Origin: JBQTIQ01 sp052387955
Lineage (GTDB): Bacteria; Actinomycetota; Acidimicrobiia; Acidimicrobiales; JACDCH01
Length of the DNA: 29,620 bases
Assembly: GCA_052387955.1 (NCBI GenBank)
Contig: JBQTIQ010000068.1
Coordinates: forward strand, 1-29,620
Direction: 5' to 3'
The notes under the pieces are model-generated. The model did not search any database and was not told the origin of the DNA. It saw only the letters and a list, made by a program, of their open reading frames with translations. The first letter of the stretch is position 1. Each line of letters begins with the position of its first letter. Of the stretch, positions 21,377-28,136 are shown in pieces. A program made the translations under genes and the position numbers.

Positions 21377-22501
21377 GTGGTGACGGCCGTCCTGAACTGG
21401 GACCAAGTGCTGTCCTGGCGGATGGACCGGCACCTCCTCGACCGCCCCGGGGGCGTGGGCATCGTCGAGATCGTTCGCCGCCTCGGGGGCGTGCAGGCGC
21501 AGGTCACCTCCGCCGCCGAGCAGGCCGTCGCCCTCCGCCGCCCCTCGGCCGAGGCCGATGTGGCCGGCGCCCTGGCCGAGCGGGCCCTCGTCAAGACATG
21601 GGCGCAGCGGGGCACACTGCACCTCCTGCCGGCCGAGGACGCCGGCGCCTACCTCAGCTTGCTGGCGGCGGGACGGACGTGGGAGAAGGCAGCCTGGCAG
21701 CGGGTGTTCGCCACCGCCGAGCAGATGGGGGCGATCGCGGCCGCCGCCGCAGAGGTGCTCGACGGCGCCGTCCTCAGCCGGGAAGAGCTCGCGGCGGCGA
21801 TCGTCGCGCACACCGGCGACCGGGCCCTGGCGGACAAGCTCGGCTCCGGCTGGGGCGCGGTGCTCAAGCCGTTGGCGTGGCAGGGCCTGCTGTGCAACGC
21901 GGTCAGCCGGGGCAACCGGGTCACGTTCACCAGCCCGGCGTCCTGGCTCCCGGGATGGAAGGGCCTCCCTTCGCCCGACGAAGCCGCCGCCGTCGTGATC
22001 CCCGTCTACCTCGGTGCCCACGGCCCGGCCAGCGCCGCGGCCTTCGATCAGTGGTTGTCCCGGGGGGTCACCAGGAAGGCCACCTTGCGATGCTGGTTCT
22101 CGGCCCTGGTCTCCGACGGCGTGCTGGTCGAGGTGGAGGTCGATGGCGAACGCCTCCACGCCCGCAGCGCCGACCTCGAAGCCCTGTCGGCGGCGGCGCC
22201 GACAAGGCGGGTGCGGTTGTTGCCGGCGTTCGACCAGTACGTGCTCGGCCCGGGCACCAAGGACCACCGCCTGGTCGCCCCGGCCCGCCGTCGCCTGGTC
22301 AGCAAGGCTGCCGGATGGATCTCACCCGTCGTCGTGGCCGGCGGTCGGGTCGCCGGGACGTGGCAGGCCGACGGCGACGTGCTCACGGTCGAGCTGTTCG
22401 GCGAGTCCGAGCCCGTCGACCCGGCGGCGCTGGCGGACGAGGTTGCCATGCTCGGTCGCGTCCTCGGCCGCGAACTGACGCCTTCGGTGGTGACCGTCTG
22501 A
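21377..22501 (+). CDS. Winged-helix DNA-binding protein, AlkZ/YcaQ-like (HTH_42)
   Basis: The protein has about 374 residues from the GTG at 21377 (a second GTG follows at once, at 21380). It looks like the PF06224 superfamily of three tandem winged helices, which includes AlkZ and YcaQ DNA glycosylases. Supporting segments are GGVQAQVTSAAEQAVALR (Gln40 and Gln42, the Q-x-Q pattern that is catalytic in that family), VKTWAQRGTLHLLPAED, and VRLLPAFDQYVLG near the C-terminal third. Glycosylase activity on alkylated or crosslinked DNA is plausible but many actinobacterial paralogues are uncharacterised. It lies on the plus strand inside a minus-strand block conserved in mycobacteria, diverging from murI. 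Confidence 0.8.
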   Translation: MVTAVLNWDQVLSWRMDRHLLDRPGGVGIVEIVRRLGGVQAQVTSAAEQAVALRRPSAEADVAGALAERALVKTWAQRGTLHLLPAEDAGAYLSLLAAGRTWEKAAWQRVFATAEQMGAIAAAAAEVLDGAVLSREELAAAIVAHTGDRALADKLGSGWGAVLKPLAWQGLLCNAVSRGNRVTFTSPASWLPGWKGLPSPDEAAAVVIPVYLGAHGPASAAAFDQWLSRGVTRKATLRCWFSALVSDGVLVEVEVDGERLHARSADLEALSAAAPTRRVRLLPAFDQYVLGPGTKDHRLVAPARRRLVSKAAGWISPVVVAGGRVAGTWQADGDVLTVELFGESEPVDPAALADEVAMLGRVLGRELTPSVVTV

Positions 22502-22540
22502 TACGGGTCGCTCCCAGCGCGCCCGTACCGAGGAAGTCGT

Positions 22541-22615
22541 GCTTGTCGTGGGCTGCGCCCCACACCCATCGCCGCCGGGCCGGCTGGCGCTCGCGCCGTC
22601 GGGCTGAAGCATTCG
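22541..22615 (+). repeat. Dispersed intergenic repeat, copy B
   Basis: It occupies the middle of the 127-base gap between the winged-helix gene and cysM. It contains CGTGCTTG, a GTGGGC-TGC-GCCCCAC hairpin, CCCATCG and GCTGGCGCTCGC, followed by GCGCC complementing GGCGC to give a second hairpin. The same ordered blocks occur in copy C (minus strand, 11138-11206) and more weakly in copy A (18298-18367). Confidence 0.6.
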
Positions 22616-22628
22616 CTGCTCTCGCACT

Positions 22629-23582
22629 TCAGAAGTAGATGATCCCCTTGGCCCGGGATTCGACGAGGTCGAGGTCGTCGGTCCAGGCACCGGTGGACAG
22701 GTACTTCCAGCCGCCGTCGCAGACGATGGTCACGATGGTGCCCTCGTCGATCAGCTTGGCGCACTTGGCCGCACCGGCCATGATCGCCCCCGAGGAGATG
22801 CCGGCGAACACGCCGACGTCGGTGAGTCGACGCGTCCATTCGATCGACTCGCGGGGCCGGACGATGATGCGGCGGTCGAGCAGGTCGTAGCCGTCGTTGT
22901 CGGTGAAGACGGGGGGGACGAAGCCTTCGTCGATGTTCTTGAGCCCGTCCACCATCTCGCCCGCAGGGGGCTCGATCGCCCACAGCTGCACGTCGGGGTT
23001 CCGCTCGCGCAGGAACCTGCCGACGCCCATGAGCGTGCCCGCCGTTCCCAGGCCGGCGACGAAGTGGGTGACCTCGGGGCAATCCCTCCAGATCTCGGGG
23101 CCGGTGCCGTCGTAGTGGGCCTTGGGGTTGGCCGGGTTGCCGTACTGGAAGGGGAACCACCAGTCGGCGTTGTCGTCGGCCAGCTTCATGGCCCGCCGCA
23201 TGGCGCCGTTGGAACCCTCGCTACCGGGGGAGTCGATGATCTCGGCGCCCCACACCTCGAGCATCTGGCGGCGCTCGATCGACACGTTCTCGGGCAGCAC
23301 CACCTTGAGGCGGTAGCCGCGGGCCCGGCAGATCATGGCCAGCGCGATGCCGGTGTTGCCGGAGGACGACTCGAGGACGACCTGGCCCGACCCCGGGGTG
23401 AGGATGCCGTCCTTCTCCGCCTCCTCGATCATCGACCTGGCCGCCCGGTCCTTGACCGAGCCCCCCGGGTTCTGGCCTTCGAGCTTGCCGTAGACCCGGA
23501 CCTTCGGGTTCGGGCTGAGCGAACTGAGGTCGACCATCGGCGTGTTGCCGATGAGGTCCATGACCGAGTCGTAGATGGGCAT
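22629..23582 (-). CDS. cysM: PLP-dependent cysteine synthase, CysM type
   Basis: The 317-residue fold-type II PLP enzyme makes cysteine by replacing the activating group on serine with a sulfide donor. PLP Lys44 lies in GGSVKDRAA, the substrate loop is SSSGNTGIA, and the phosphate loop is GLGTAGTLMG. It resembles M. tuberculosis CysM (Rv1336), which uses O-phosphoserine and CysO-thiocarboxylate: shared stretches are LPENVSIERRQML, QYGNPANPKAHYDGTGPE and KNIDEGFVPP. Mycobacterial Arg220, which binds the phosphoserine phosphate, aligns with Lys215 here, so donor specificity may differ. It lies 62 bases downstream of mec with no cysO between. An OASS or CBS-type role is the alternative. Confidence 0.9.
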   Translation of the reverse strand: MPIYDSVMDLIGNTPMVDLSSLSPNPKVRVYGKLEGQNPGGSVKDRAARSMIEEAEKDGILTPGSGQVVLESSSGNTGIALAMICRARGYRLKVVLPENVSIERRQMLEVWGAEIIDSPGSEGSNGAMRRAMKLADDNADWWFPFQYGNPANPKAHYDGTGPEIWRDCPEVTHFVAGLGTAGTLMGVGRFLRERNPDVQLWAIEPPAGEMVDGLKNIDEGFVPPVFTDNDGYDLLDRRIIVRPRESIEWTRRLTDVGVFAGISSGAIMAGAAKCAKLIDEGTIVTIVCDGGWKYLSTGAWTDDLDLVESRAKGIIYF

Positions 23583-23644
23583 CGGGGCGCCGTCGTCCTG
23601 TTCGATAACCGGGAGCGCAAAGGTGAGCTACTCGGTCAGGAATG

Positions 23645-24079
23645 CTACCCAGCCTCGACCACAACCGCTTCCTCGGTGATGTCCCCGTCGACGATCCGGT
23701 ACGAACGGACCACCGGCGACTGGTCCCGCAGCGACACGATCAGGTAGTGCCACCCCGGGTCGGGCGCCTGGTCGACATCGGTGGGCGACGGGTAGGCGTC
23801 GGTATGGGTGTGGCTGTGGACCACACCGACGAGTTCGGCGCCGGCGCCCTCCGCGGCGCGATCGGCCCGTAGGACGTCCCGGCCGTCGATGGAGTACAGC
23901 TTCGAGGACCGGGCCGCGTTCTCGCAGGGATGGAAGGCGGTCACGTCGGCACCGTGTCGGGCCCCGGGCCCGGCCTCGTCGAACGCATGGCCCGAGAGCA
24001 GCCCGCACGCCTCCAGCGGAAGGCCGTCATAGGCGTGGCCGAGGATCTCGAGGTACGTGGCCCGGCTCAATCGCAGCAC
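23645..24079 (-). CDS. mec: Mec-like JAMM/MPN metalloprotease (M67 family)
   Basis: The 144-residue zinc hydrolase has the JAMM motif complete: Glu23 in PLEACGLLSG, then His88-x-His90 in VVHSHTHTD, Ser98 and Asp101 in AYPSPTDVD. In M. tuberculosis Mec (Rv1334) releases cysteine from the CysO-cysteine adduct made by CysM; adjacency to cysM supports the same pathway, but the CysO substrate gene is not here. The start is a GTG 7 bases after TACTGT, which gives a leaderless message and places the start inside the end of the upstream membrane-protein gene (13-base overlap). Length fits single-domain bacterial JAMM enzymes. Confidence 0.88.
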   Translation of the reverse strand: MLRLSRATYLEILGHAYDGLPLEACGLLSGHAFDEAGPGARHGADVTAFHPCENAARSSKLYSIDGRDVLRADRAAEGAGAELVGVVHSHTHTDAYPSPTDVDQAPDPGWHYLIVSLRDQSPVVRSYRIVDGDITEEAVVVEAG

Positions 24080-24516
24080 CGGTCCGACAGTACCCAGCCG
24101 ACGGCCGCGTCCCGCTCGGCGCCACCACGGCGCCGCTGGGAGAGCGCGCCGCCGACGATGGCCCCGAAAGCGACGTGATCGGCCACTTGCGGGCCGACGG
24201 GGAGCGCGGCGATGGCGGGCCAGCGCCGGCCGATGACGCCCAGGTCGAGGGCGGCAATGGCCAGCCCGGCGCCGGCGCCCCACGCCGCTCGCCGGCGCTG
24301 GGGCAGTGCCACCGCCAACACCGTCGCCCACCACGTGGACACCACCAGGTGCACGATGGCCCCGGCCACGATCCCGGGCCGGTGGCGGCGGCCGGGAACG
24401 AGGGTACCGGCCGCCCGGGCCGCGGCCAGGGGATCGGCGCCGGTCACCAGGGCGTGCACGGTCGACGGCGCCCCGCTCAGTGCTGCCGCCAGCACCGTCG
24501 CTCGCAGAAGCCGCAT
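24067..24516 (-). CDS. Small membrane protein, hypothetical
   Basis: The 149-residue protein starts at the ATG at 24516 (MRLLRATVLAAALSGAPSTV). Hydrophobic segments at about residues 5-20, 50-70 (IVAGAIVHLVVSTWWATVLAVAL) and 78-93 (WGAGAGLAIAALDLGVIG), with a further one near 110-125 (VADHVAFGAIVGGAL), suggest a three- to four-pass integral membrane protein. Arg-rich loops (PQRRRAAW, SQRRRGG) lie between. No family is recognised. Its 3' end overlaps the mec start by 13 bases on the same strand, and its start is only 24 bases from the divergent smpB start, so the two must share a promoter region. Confidence 0.65.
   Translation of the reverse strand: MRLLRATVLAAALSGAPSTVHALVTGADPLAAARAAGTLVPGRRHRPGIVAGAIVHLVVSTWWATVLAVALPQRRRAAWGAGAGLAIAALDLGVIGRRWPAIAALPVGPQVADHVAFGAIVGGALSQRRRGGAERDAAVGWVLSDRCCD
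24087..24092 (-). promoter_or_regulatory. -10 box TACTGT for leaderless mec
   Basis: TACTGT is followed by exactly 7 bases and the GTG at 24079. It lies within the 3' coding end of the upstream membrane-protein gene, so mec may have an internal promoter. Confidence 0.4.
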
Positions 24517-24540
24517 ACCCCTATCGTGGCTGACCTCCCT

Positions 24541-25035
24541 ATGGCCCCGCCCCAACGATCCGCCGACCGCGCCAACAACAAGGTCATCGCCACCAACCGG
24601 CGGGCCCGGCGCGACTACGAGGTCCTCGAGACCATCGAGTGCGGCATCGTCTTGCGAGGGTCCGAGGTCAAGTCGCTGCGCGACAGCCACGTCCAGTTCG
24701 CCGACGCCAACGGCTGGGCCCGTGACGGCGAACTGTGGCTGATGGGGCTCCACATCGACCCCTACGCCCAGGCCGGCGCCTCCGTCGGCCACCAACCCGA
24801 CCGCGGTCGCAAGCTGCTGGCCCACCGTGACGAGATCCGGCACCTCCGGGAGCGGACCGTCGTCGACCGATTGGCCCTCATCCCCCTCTCGCTGTACTTC
24901 AAGGACGGCAAGGTCAAGGTCGAGATGGCGGTCGCACGGGGCCGCAAGCACTACGACAAGCGCCAGGCCATGGCCGAACGCGACGCCAGCAGGGAGACCC
25001 AGAGGGCCATGGCGCGGGCCGTAAAGGGCCACTAG
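24541..25035 (+). CDS. smpB: SsrA-binding protein SmpB
   Basis: The 164-residue protein binds tmRNA and delivers it to stalled ribosomes. Family segments are KVIATNRRARRDYEVLETIECGIVLRGSEVKSLR near the N-terminus (the OB-fold core), ELWLMGLHIDPYAQA, and LIPLSLYFKDGKVKVEMAVARGRKHYDKR, with the basic C-terminal tail that folds in the mRNA channel. The ATG at 24541 follows a TATCGT box (24522-24527) by 13 bases, so the leader would be very short; an in-frame GTG at 24526 overlaps that box and is unlikely. ssrA follows 139 bases downstream on the same strand, the common partner arrangement. Confidence 0.96.
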   Translation: MAPPQRSADRANNKVIATNRRARRDYEVLETIECGIVLRGSEVKSLRDSHVQFADANGWARDGELWLMGLHIDPYAQAGASVGHQPDRGRKLLAHRDEIRHLRERTVVDRLALIPLSLYFKDGKVKVEMAVARGRKHYDKRQAMAERDASRETQRAMARAVKGH

Positions 25036-25155
25036 CCCGGGTTTCGCCACCGACACGAGCGCCGGAGCACCAGCGGAGGCGCGGTCCGGCCCGGCCTGCG
25101 TGGCCGGGGAACGCAGCCAGTAGCGCCGAGAGGTGGCCGCCGGCAGCGGGCCCGG

Positions 25156-25161
25156 TACGAT
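25156..25161 (+). promoter_or_regulatory. Candidate -10 box TACGAT for ssrA
   Basis: TACGAT ends 13 bases before the mature tmRNA 5' end. Transcription would start near 25168, with RNase P trimming a few bases. No convincing -35 is present in the GC-rich upstream DNA. Confidence 0.4.
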
Positions 25162-25174
25162 GCGGGCCACACAC

Positions 25175-25559
25175 GGGGCTGATCGGTTTCGACGTCGAGG
25201 CCGGGAGTCGTGCGTGCGACCGGAGTTGCTCAGACTCCCTAAACGGGGCACAAACAGAAGCGCCAAGGGCGACTTCGCTCTCGCCGCCTGACCTAGTTAG
25301 GTGACCGAGAGACATCGCGACCGGCAACGGCACGCGGGGCCAGACCATCGCAGCCCGGCAACAGAAGCGGTGGTTGACAGCCGGAAAGCCGGCTGGCGGC
25401 GGGAAAGACCGCTGACACCGGGGAAAGACCCGGCGGCGGCCTCCTAGCGAGGCCCACCGACCCGGCGGTGCGGCAGCCGTAAGAGCCGCTCTCACGGGAA
25501 TGGTCGTAGCGCGAACGGTTGCCGCTCAGCGGACGGGGGTTCGATTCCCCCCAGCTCCA
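25175..25559 (+). ncRNA. ssrA: Transfer-messenger RNA (tmRNA)
   Basis: The 5' end GGGGCTGATCGGTTTCGAC and the 3' TTCGATTCCCCCCAGCTCC arm are diagnostic of tmRNA. GGGGCTG pairs with CAGCTCC to form the acceptor (one G-T pair), and the discriminator A is at 25559. CCA is only partly encoded (the next bases are CCG). The tag reading frame ends GAC TTC GCT CTC GCC GCC TGA (stop at 25289-25291), giving a tag that ends KGDFALAA. The frame allows a tag beginning near GGC at 25247 (GTNRSAKGDFALAA), but the exact resume codon is not certain. Extra stops (TAG, TTAG) follow at once. It works with SmpB encoded just upstream. Confidence 0.96.
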
Positions 25560-25810
25560 CCGGGTTCAGAGCACAAAAAGGCCTGCTCACATGAGGTATC
25601 TGGCTGGGCGGCAGGCGGCCTGCGGCGGTCCGGCGGAACGCCTGGGCCACCCGTTGGCCCTTGAGTCGAGTCAGAAACCACAATTCGACGCAGGCGGCCA
25701 CTGTGAGCGCCCTCGGCGAGTCGGTCCGATCACTGAACCGAAAGCCTTGCCTCGTGTCGGCGCCCCTCGGACAATCCAGTGGCACGAACTTGAGCTTGGA
25801 GGAGATTTTG
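25560..25810 (+). other. Spacer between ssrA and the monooxygenase gene
   Basis: No gene is supported in these 251 bases. They contain a weak hairpin just after ssrA (GAGCA at 25569-25573 with TGCTC at 25584-25588, no T tract), a GCAGGC-G-GCCTGC palindrome near 25612, the operator-like dyad at 25721-25741, and the strong GGAGGAG ribosome site at 25798-25804 for the next gene. No integrase fragment or duplicated ssrA end was found. Confidence 0.5.
25721..25741. promoter_or_regulatory. Operator-like imperfect dyad upstream of the diiron monooxygenase
   Basis: TCGGT and ACCGA form the outer arms of a 21-base imperfect dyad centred about 80 bases before the monooxygenase ATG. It is a candidate site for the IclR regulator encoded after the monooxygenase. 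This is inference only. Confidence 0.25.
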
Positions 25811-27292
25811 ATGTCGCTTCGCCGAGATGACTGGTTGGACGTCGCCCGCAAGGTCGATTGGAACTTCAAGTACGCCGAGGAGCACGACGTCTACCCGGAC
25901 GTGATGAGCGGCACGCCCTTCCTGCCCCACGAGGCGTGGAAGGACTGGACCGAGGTCTACCGCAACAGCTACGCGGAGTACGTCGCCAACCAGCTGCAGA
26001 AGGACGAGGCAATCCTCGCCGTGCGCGACACGCTGGGCAAGGCCAAGCACAACGCCAAGCTGGCGCCCGGATGGGTGCAGTTGGCGAAGTTCCACAACGG
26101 TGTCGTCGCCCTGGGCGAGTACGCGGCGATGACAGGTGAGCTGCGCATGCAGCGGTTCGGCCGGGACAGCGCGTGGCGCACGATGGCCGGGCTCGGGTCG
26201 CTCGACGAGATGCGCCACACCCAGATCCCGCTGCTGTTGGGCCACGACATGTTGAAGGTCGATCCCGGCTTCGACTGGACCCACAAGGCGTACCACACCA
26301 ACGAGTGGGGGATGGTGGCCGCCCGGCACCTGTTCGACGACATGTTCACCGCCTGCAACGCGATCGACACGGCAATCCAGTTGACGTTCGTGTTCGAGAC
26401 CGGGTTCACGAACCTGCAGTTCATCGCCATGGCGGCGATGGCCGACGGCGCCGACGACCATGTCTTCGAGAAGGCGCTGGCGTCGATTCAGACCGACGAG
26501 TCCCGCCATGCTCAGCAGGGCCATCCGGTGCTGCGCGTCCTCCTCGACAACGGTGCCCGGGAGTGGGCGCAGTACCTGCTGGACAAGATGTGGTGGCGGT
26601 CATGGCGCGTATTCCAGGTCCTGACCGGGACCTCAATGGACTATCTCACGCCGCTCGAGGCCCGGCGCCATTCCTTCAAGGAGTTCATGGAGGAATGGAT
26701 CATGGATCAGTTCATCAAGAACCTCGAGGAGTTCGGGCTCGACCTCCCCTGGTTCTGGGACCAGTTCATCGAGGAACTGGATCATGCCCAGCACGCCTTC
26801 CAGCTGGGCTTGTACATCTACCGGCAGACGCTGTGGTGGGACGAGTGCATGCCCAGCCCCGAGGAGCGGGAGTGGCTCTGCCAGAAGTACCCCACCTGGA
26901 ACGAGTACTGGGGCCCGATCTGGGACGAGATCGAGAAGTGCTGGAACGAGAAGGGTGAGTTCGCCACGCTCCCGTACTCGCTTCCGTCGTTGTGCAATCT
27001 ATGTGGGCTTCCTGGAGCGTTCGTGCACAAGGACAAGAACACTTCGTGCACGTGGCGGTACAACGACCGCTCCTACTTCTTCTGTTCGGAGCCCTGCCGG
27101 TGGATCTTCCAGACCCAGAAGGAGATGTACGCGCCCCACCTCGGTGTGATCGACCGCATCTTCGTCGGCGACGCCCCGACCGATATCAACGCCGTCCTGC
27201 AGTGGATGGGCTTCGACTCGGTCGCTGAGCAGGGCAAGGACCTGCACGGTGGCCGGCACCCTTGGCGGACGGGAGCACGTACCGAGAGCTGA
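25811..27292 (+). CDS. Soluble diiron monooxygenase hydroxylase alpha subunit (toluene/alkene monooxygenase type), orphan
   Basis: The 493-residue protein starts at an ATG after GGAGGAG. It closely follows the TmoA-type hydroxylase alpha subunit. The diiron ligands are Glu103 (LGEYAAMTGE), Glu133 and His136 (LDEMRHTQ), Glu196 (FETGFTN), and Glu230 and His233 (TDESRHAQQGHP), each one residue from TmoA's 104, 134, 137, 197, 231 and 234. The catalytic Thr is Thr200. Pocket residues Gly102, Ala106, Phe175, Phe195 and Phe204 are kept, with Val99 for TmoA Ile100. The C-terminal region has CxxC (395, 398) and CxxxC (425, 429), resembling a YHS-type metal site. It should hydroxylate or epoxidise a small hydrocarbon, but no beta or gamma subunit, coupling protein, ferredoxin or reductase genes are adjacent. 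Confidence 0.9.
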   Translation: MSLRRDDWLDVARKVDWNFKYAEEHDVYPDVMSGTPFLPHEAWKDWTEVYRNSYAEYVANQLQKDEAILAVRDTLGKAKHNAKLAPGWVQLAKFHNGVVALGEYAAMTGELRMQRFGRDSAWRTMAGLGSLDEMRHTQIPLLLGHDMLKVDPGFDWTHKAYHTNEWGMVAARHLFDDMFTACNAIDTAIQLTFVFETGFTNLQFIAMAAMADGADDHVFEKALASIQTDESRHAQQGHPVLRVLLDNGAREWAQYLLDKMWWRSWRVFQVLTGTSMDYLTPLEARRHSFKEFMEEWIMDQFIKNLEEFGLDLPWFWDQFIEELDHAQHAFQLGLYIYRQTLWWDECMPSPEEREWLCQKYPTWNEYWGPIWDEIEKCWNEKGEFATLPYSLPSLCNLCGLPGAFVHKDKNTSCTWRYNDRSYFFCSEPCRWIFQTQKEMYAPHLGVIDRIFVGDAPTDINAVLQWMGFDSVAEQGKDLHGGRHPWRTGARTES

Positions 27293-27380
27293 ACCTGCAT
27301 ATCGAATCCCGTTCCTGCGCCACGTTACGCTCGCTGGGTTCAGTGCCGACGCGAACTCCCCGTCCCGGGTTCCCGCTCGG

Positions 27381-28136
27381 GTGAGACACCCGTCAGTCAT
27401 CGACCGGGCCAGCCTGATCCTTGGCGCGTTCGACGACGAGGTCCGACTTCTTGGTCTGTCCGAGCTGGCGCGGCGGGCAGGGCTCCCCAAGGCGACGGTG
27501 TACCGGCTGGCTCTGGATCTCGTCGCTTGCCGGCTGCTCGAGCGCGACGGCACCGGGTTCTGTCTCGGCCTGCGACTGTTCGAGCTCGGGCAGCGTGTGC
27601 CCCACCAACGCTCGTTGCGCCACGCCGCCGCGCCCTACATGGCCGACCTGCGCGAAGCGACGCGCCAGACCGTCAATCTCGGCGTGCTCGAAGGGCGCGA
27701 CGTCGTGTACGTCGAGATCCTGCGCCAGCGCAATGCCGCCCCGGCGCTGAGCCTGGCCCGAACGGGTGGCCGGCTGCCCGCCCACTGCACCGCCCTCGGG
27801 AAGGCGCTGCTGGCCTTCTCCTCGCCCGGTACCTTGTCGGCGTTCTTCGCCGAGCCGCTCGAGCGGATGAGCGCGCGCACGATCGTCGATCCCCAGCACC
27901 TCAACGAGATGTTCGAGGCCGTTCGCGACACTGGCGTCGCCTATGACCTCGAGGAGTCGGCCCCTGGCCTCATGTGCGCGGCCAGCCCAGTCTTCGGCCC
28001 CGACCGCCGGCTGATCGCCGCCCTGTCAGTCTCCGGTCGGAGCCACGAGATGATCCTCGAACACGTGAGTCTCGCAGTACGGACGTCAGCCCTGTCCGTT
28101 TCGAGAGCGCTTGGCGCTCTCCCGGTCCCAGGGTGA
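27381..28136 (+). CDS. IclR family transcriptional regulator
   Basis: The protein has about 251 residues from the GTG at 27381; the frame is open upstream to 27249 but that part overlaps the monooxygenase end and looks non-coding. The N-terminal winged helix includes LLGLSELARRAGLPKATVYRLALDL and a wing LLERDGTGFCLGLRLFELG. The effector domain follows with the family signature LARTGGRLPAHCTALGKALLAF and LMCAASPVFGPDRRLIAALSVSG. IclR proteins bind aromatic or short-chain catabolites and often control neighbouring catabolic genes, so regulation of the upstream monooxygenase is plausible. The stop overlaps the next GTG (GTGA). No ribosome site is clear at the chosen start. Confidence 0.87.
   Translation: MRHPSVIDRASLILGAFDDEVRLLGLSELARRAGLPKATVYRLALDLVACRLLERDGTGFCLGLRLFELGQRVPHQRSLRHAAAPYMADLREATRQTVNLGVLEGRDVVYVEILRQRNAAPALSLARTGGRLPAHCTALGKALLAFSSPGTLSAFFAEPLERMSARTIVDPQHLNEMFEAVRDTGVAYDLEESAPGLMCAASPVFGPDRRLIAALSVSGRSHEMILEHVSLAVRTSALSVSRALGALPVPG
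28103..28121 (+). repeat. Perfect 8-bp hairpin at the iclR / NYN-gene junction
   Basis: GAGAGCGC-TTG-GCGCTCTC lies in the last codons of the IclR gene, 11 bases before the GTG of the next gene. In mRNA it could mask or expose the coupled start, or act as an attenuator. Confidence 0.5.

Noticed and set aside
25492..25869. Minus-strand frame containing GGIEPPSAERQ across the tmRNA 3' end
   Set aside because: This peptide is the usual false translation of tRNA/tmRNA 3' ends (GGGTTCGATTCCC); it is not a gene.
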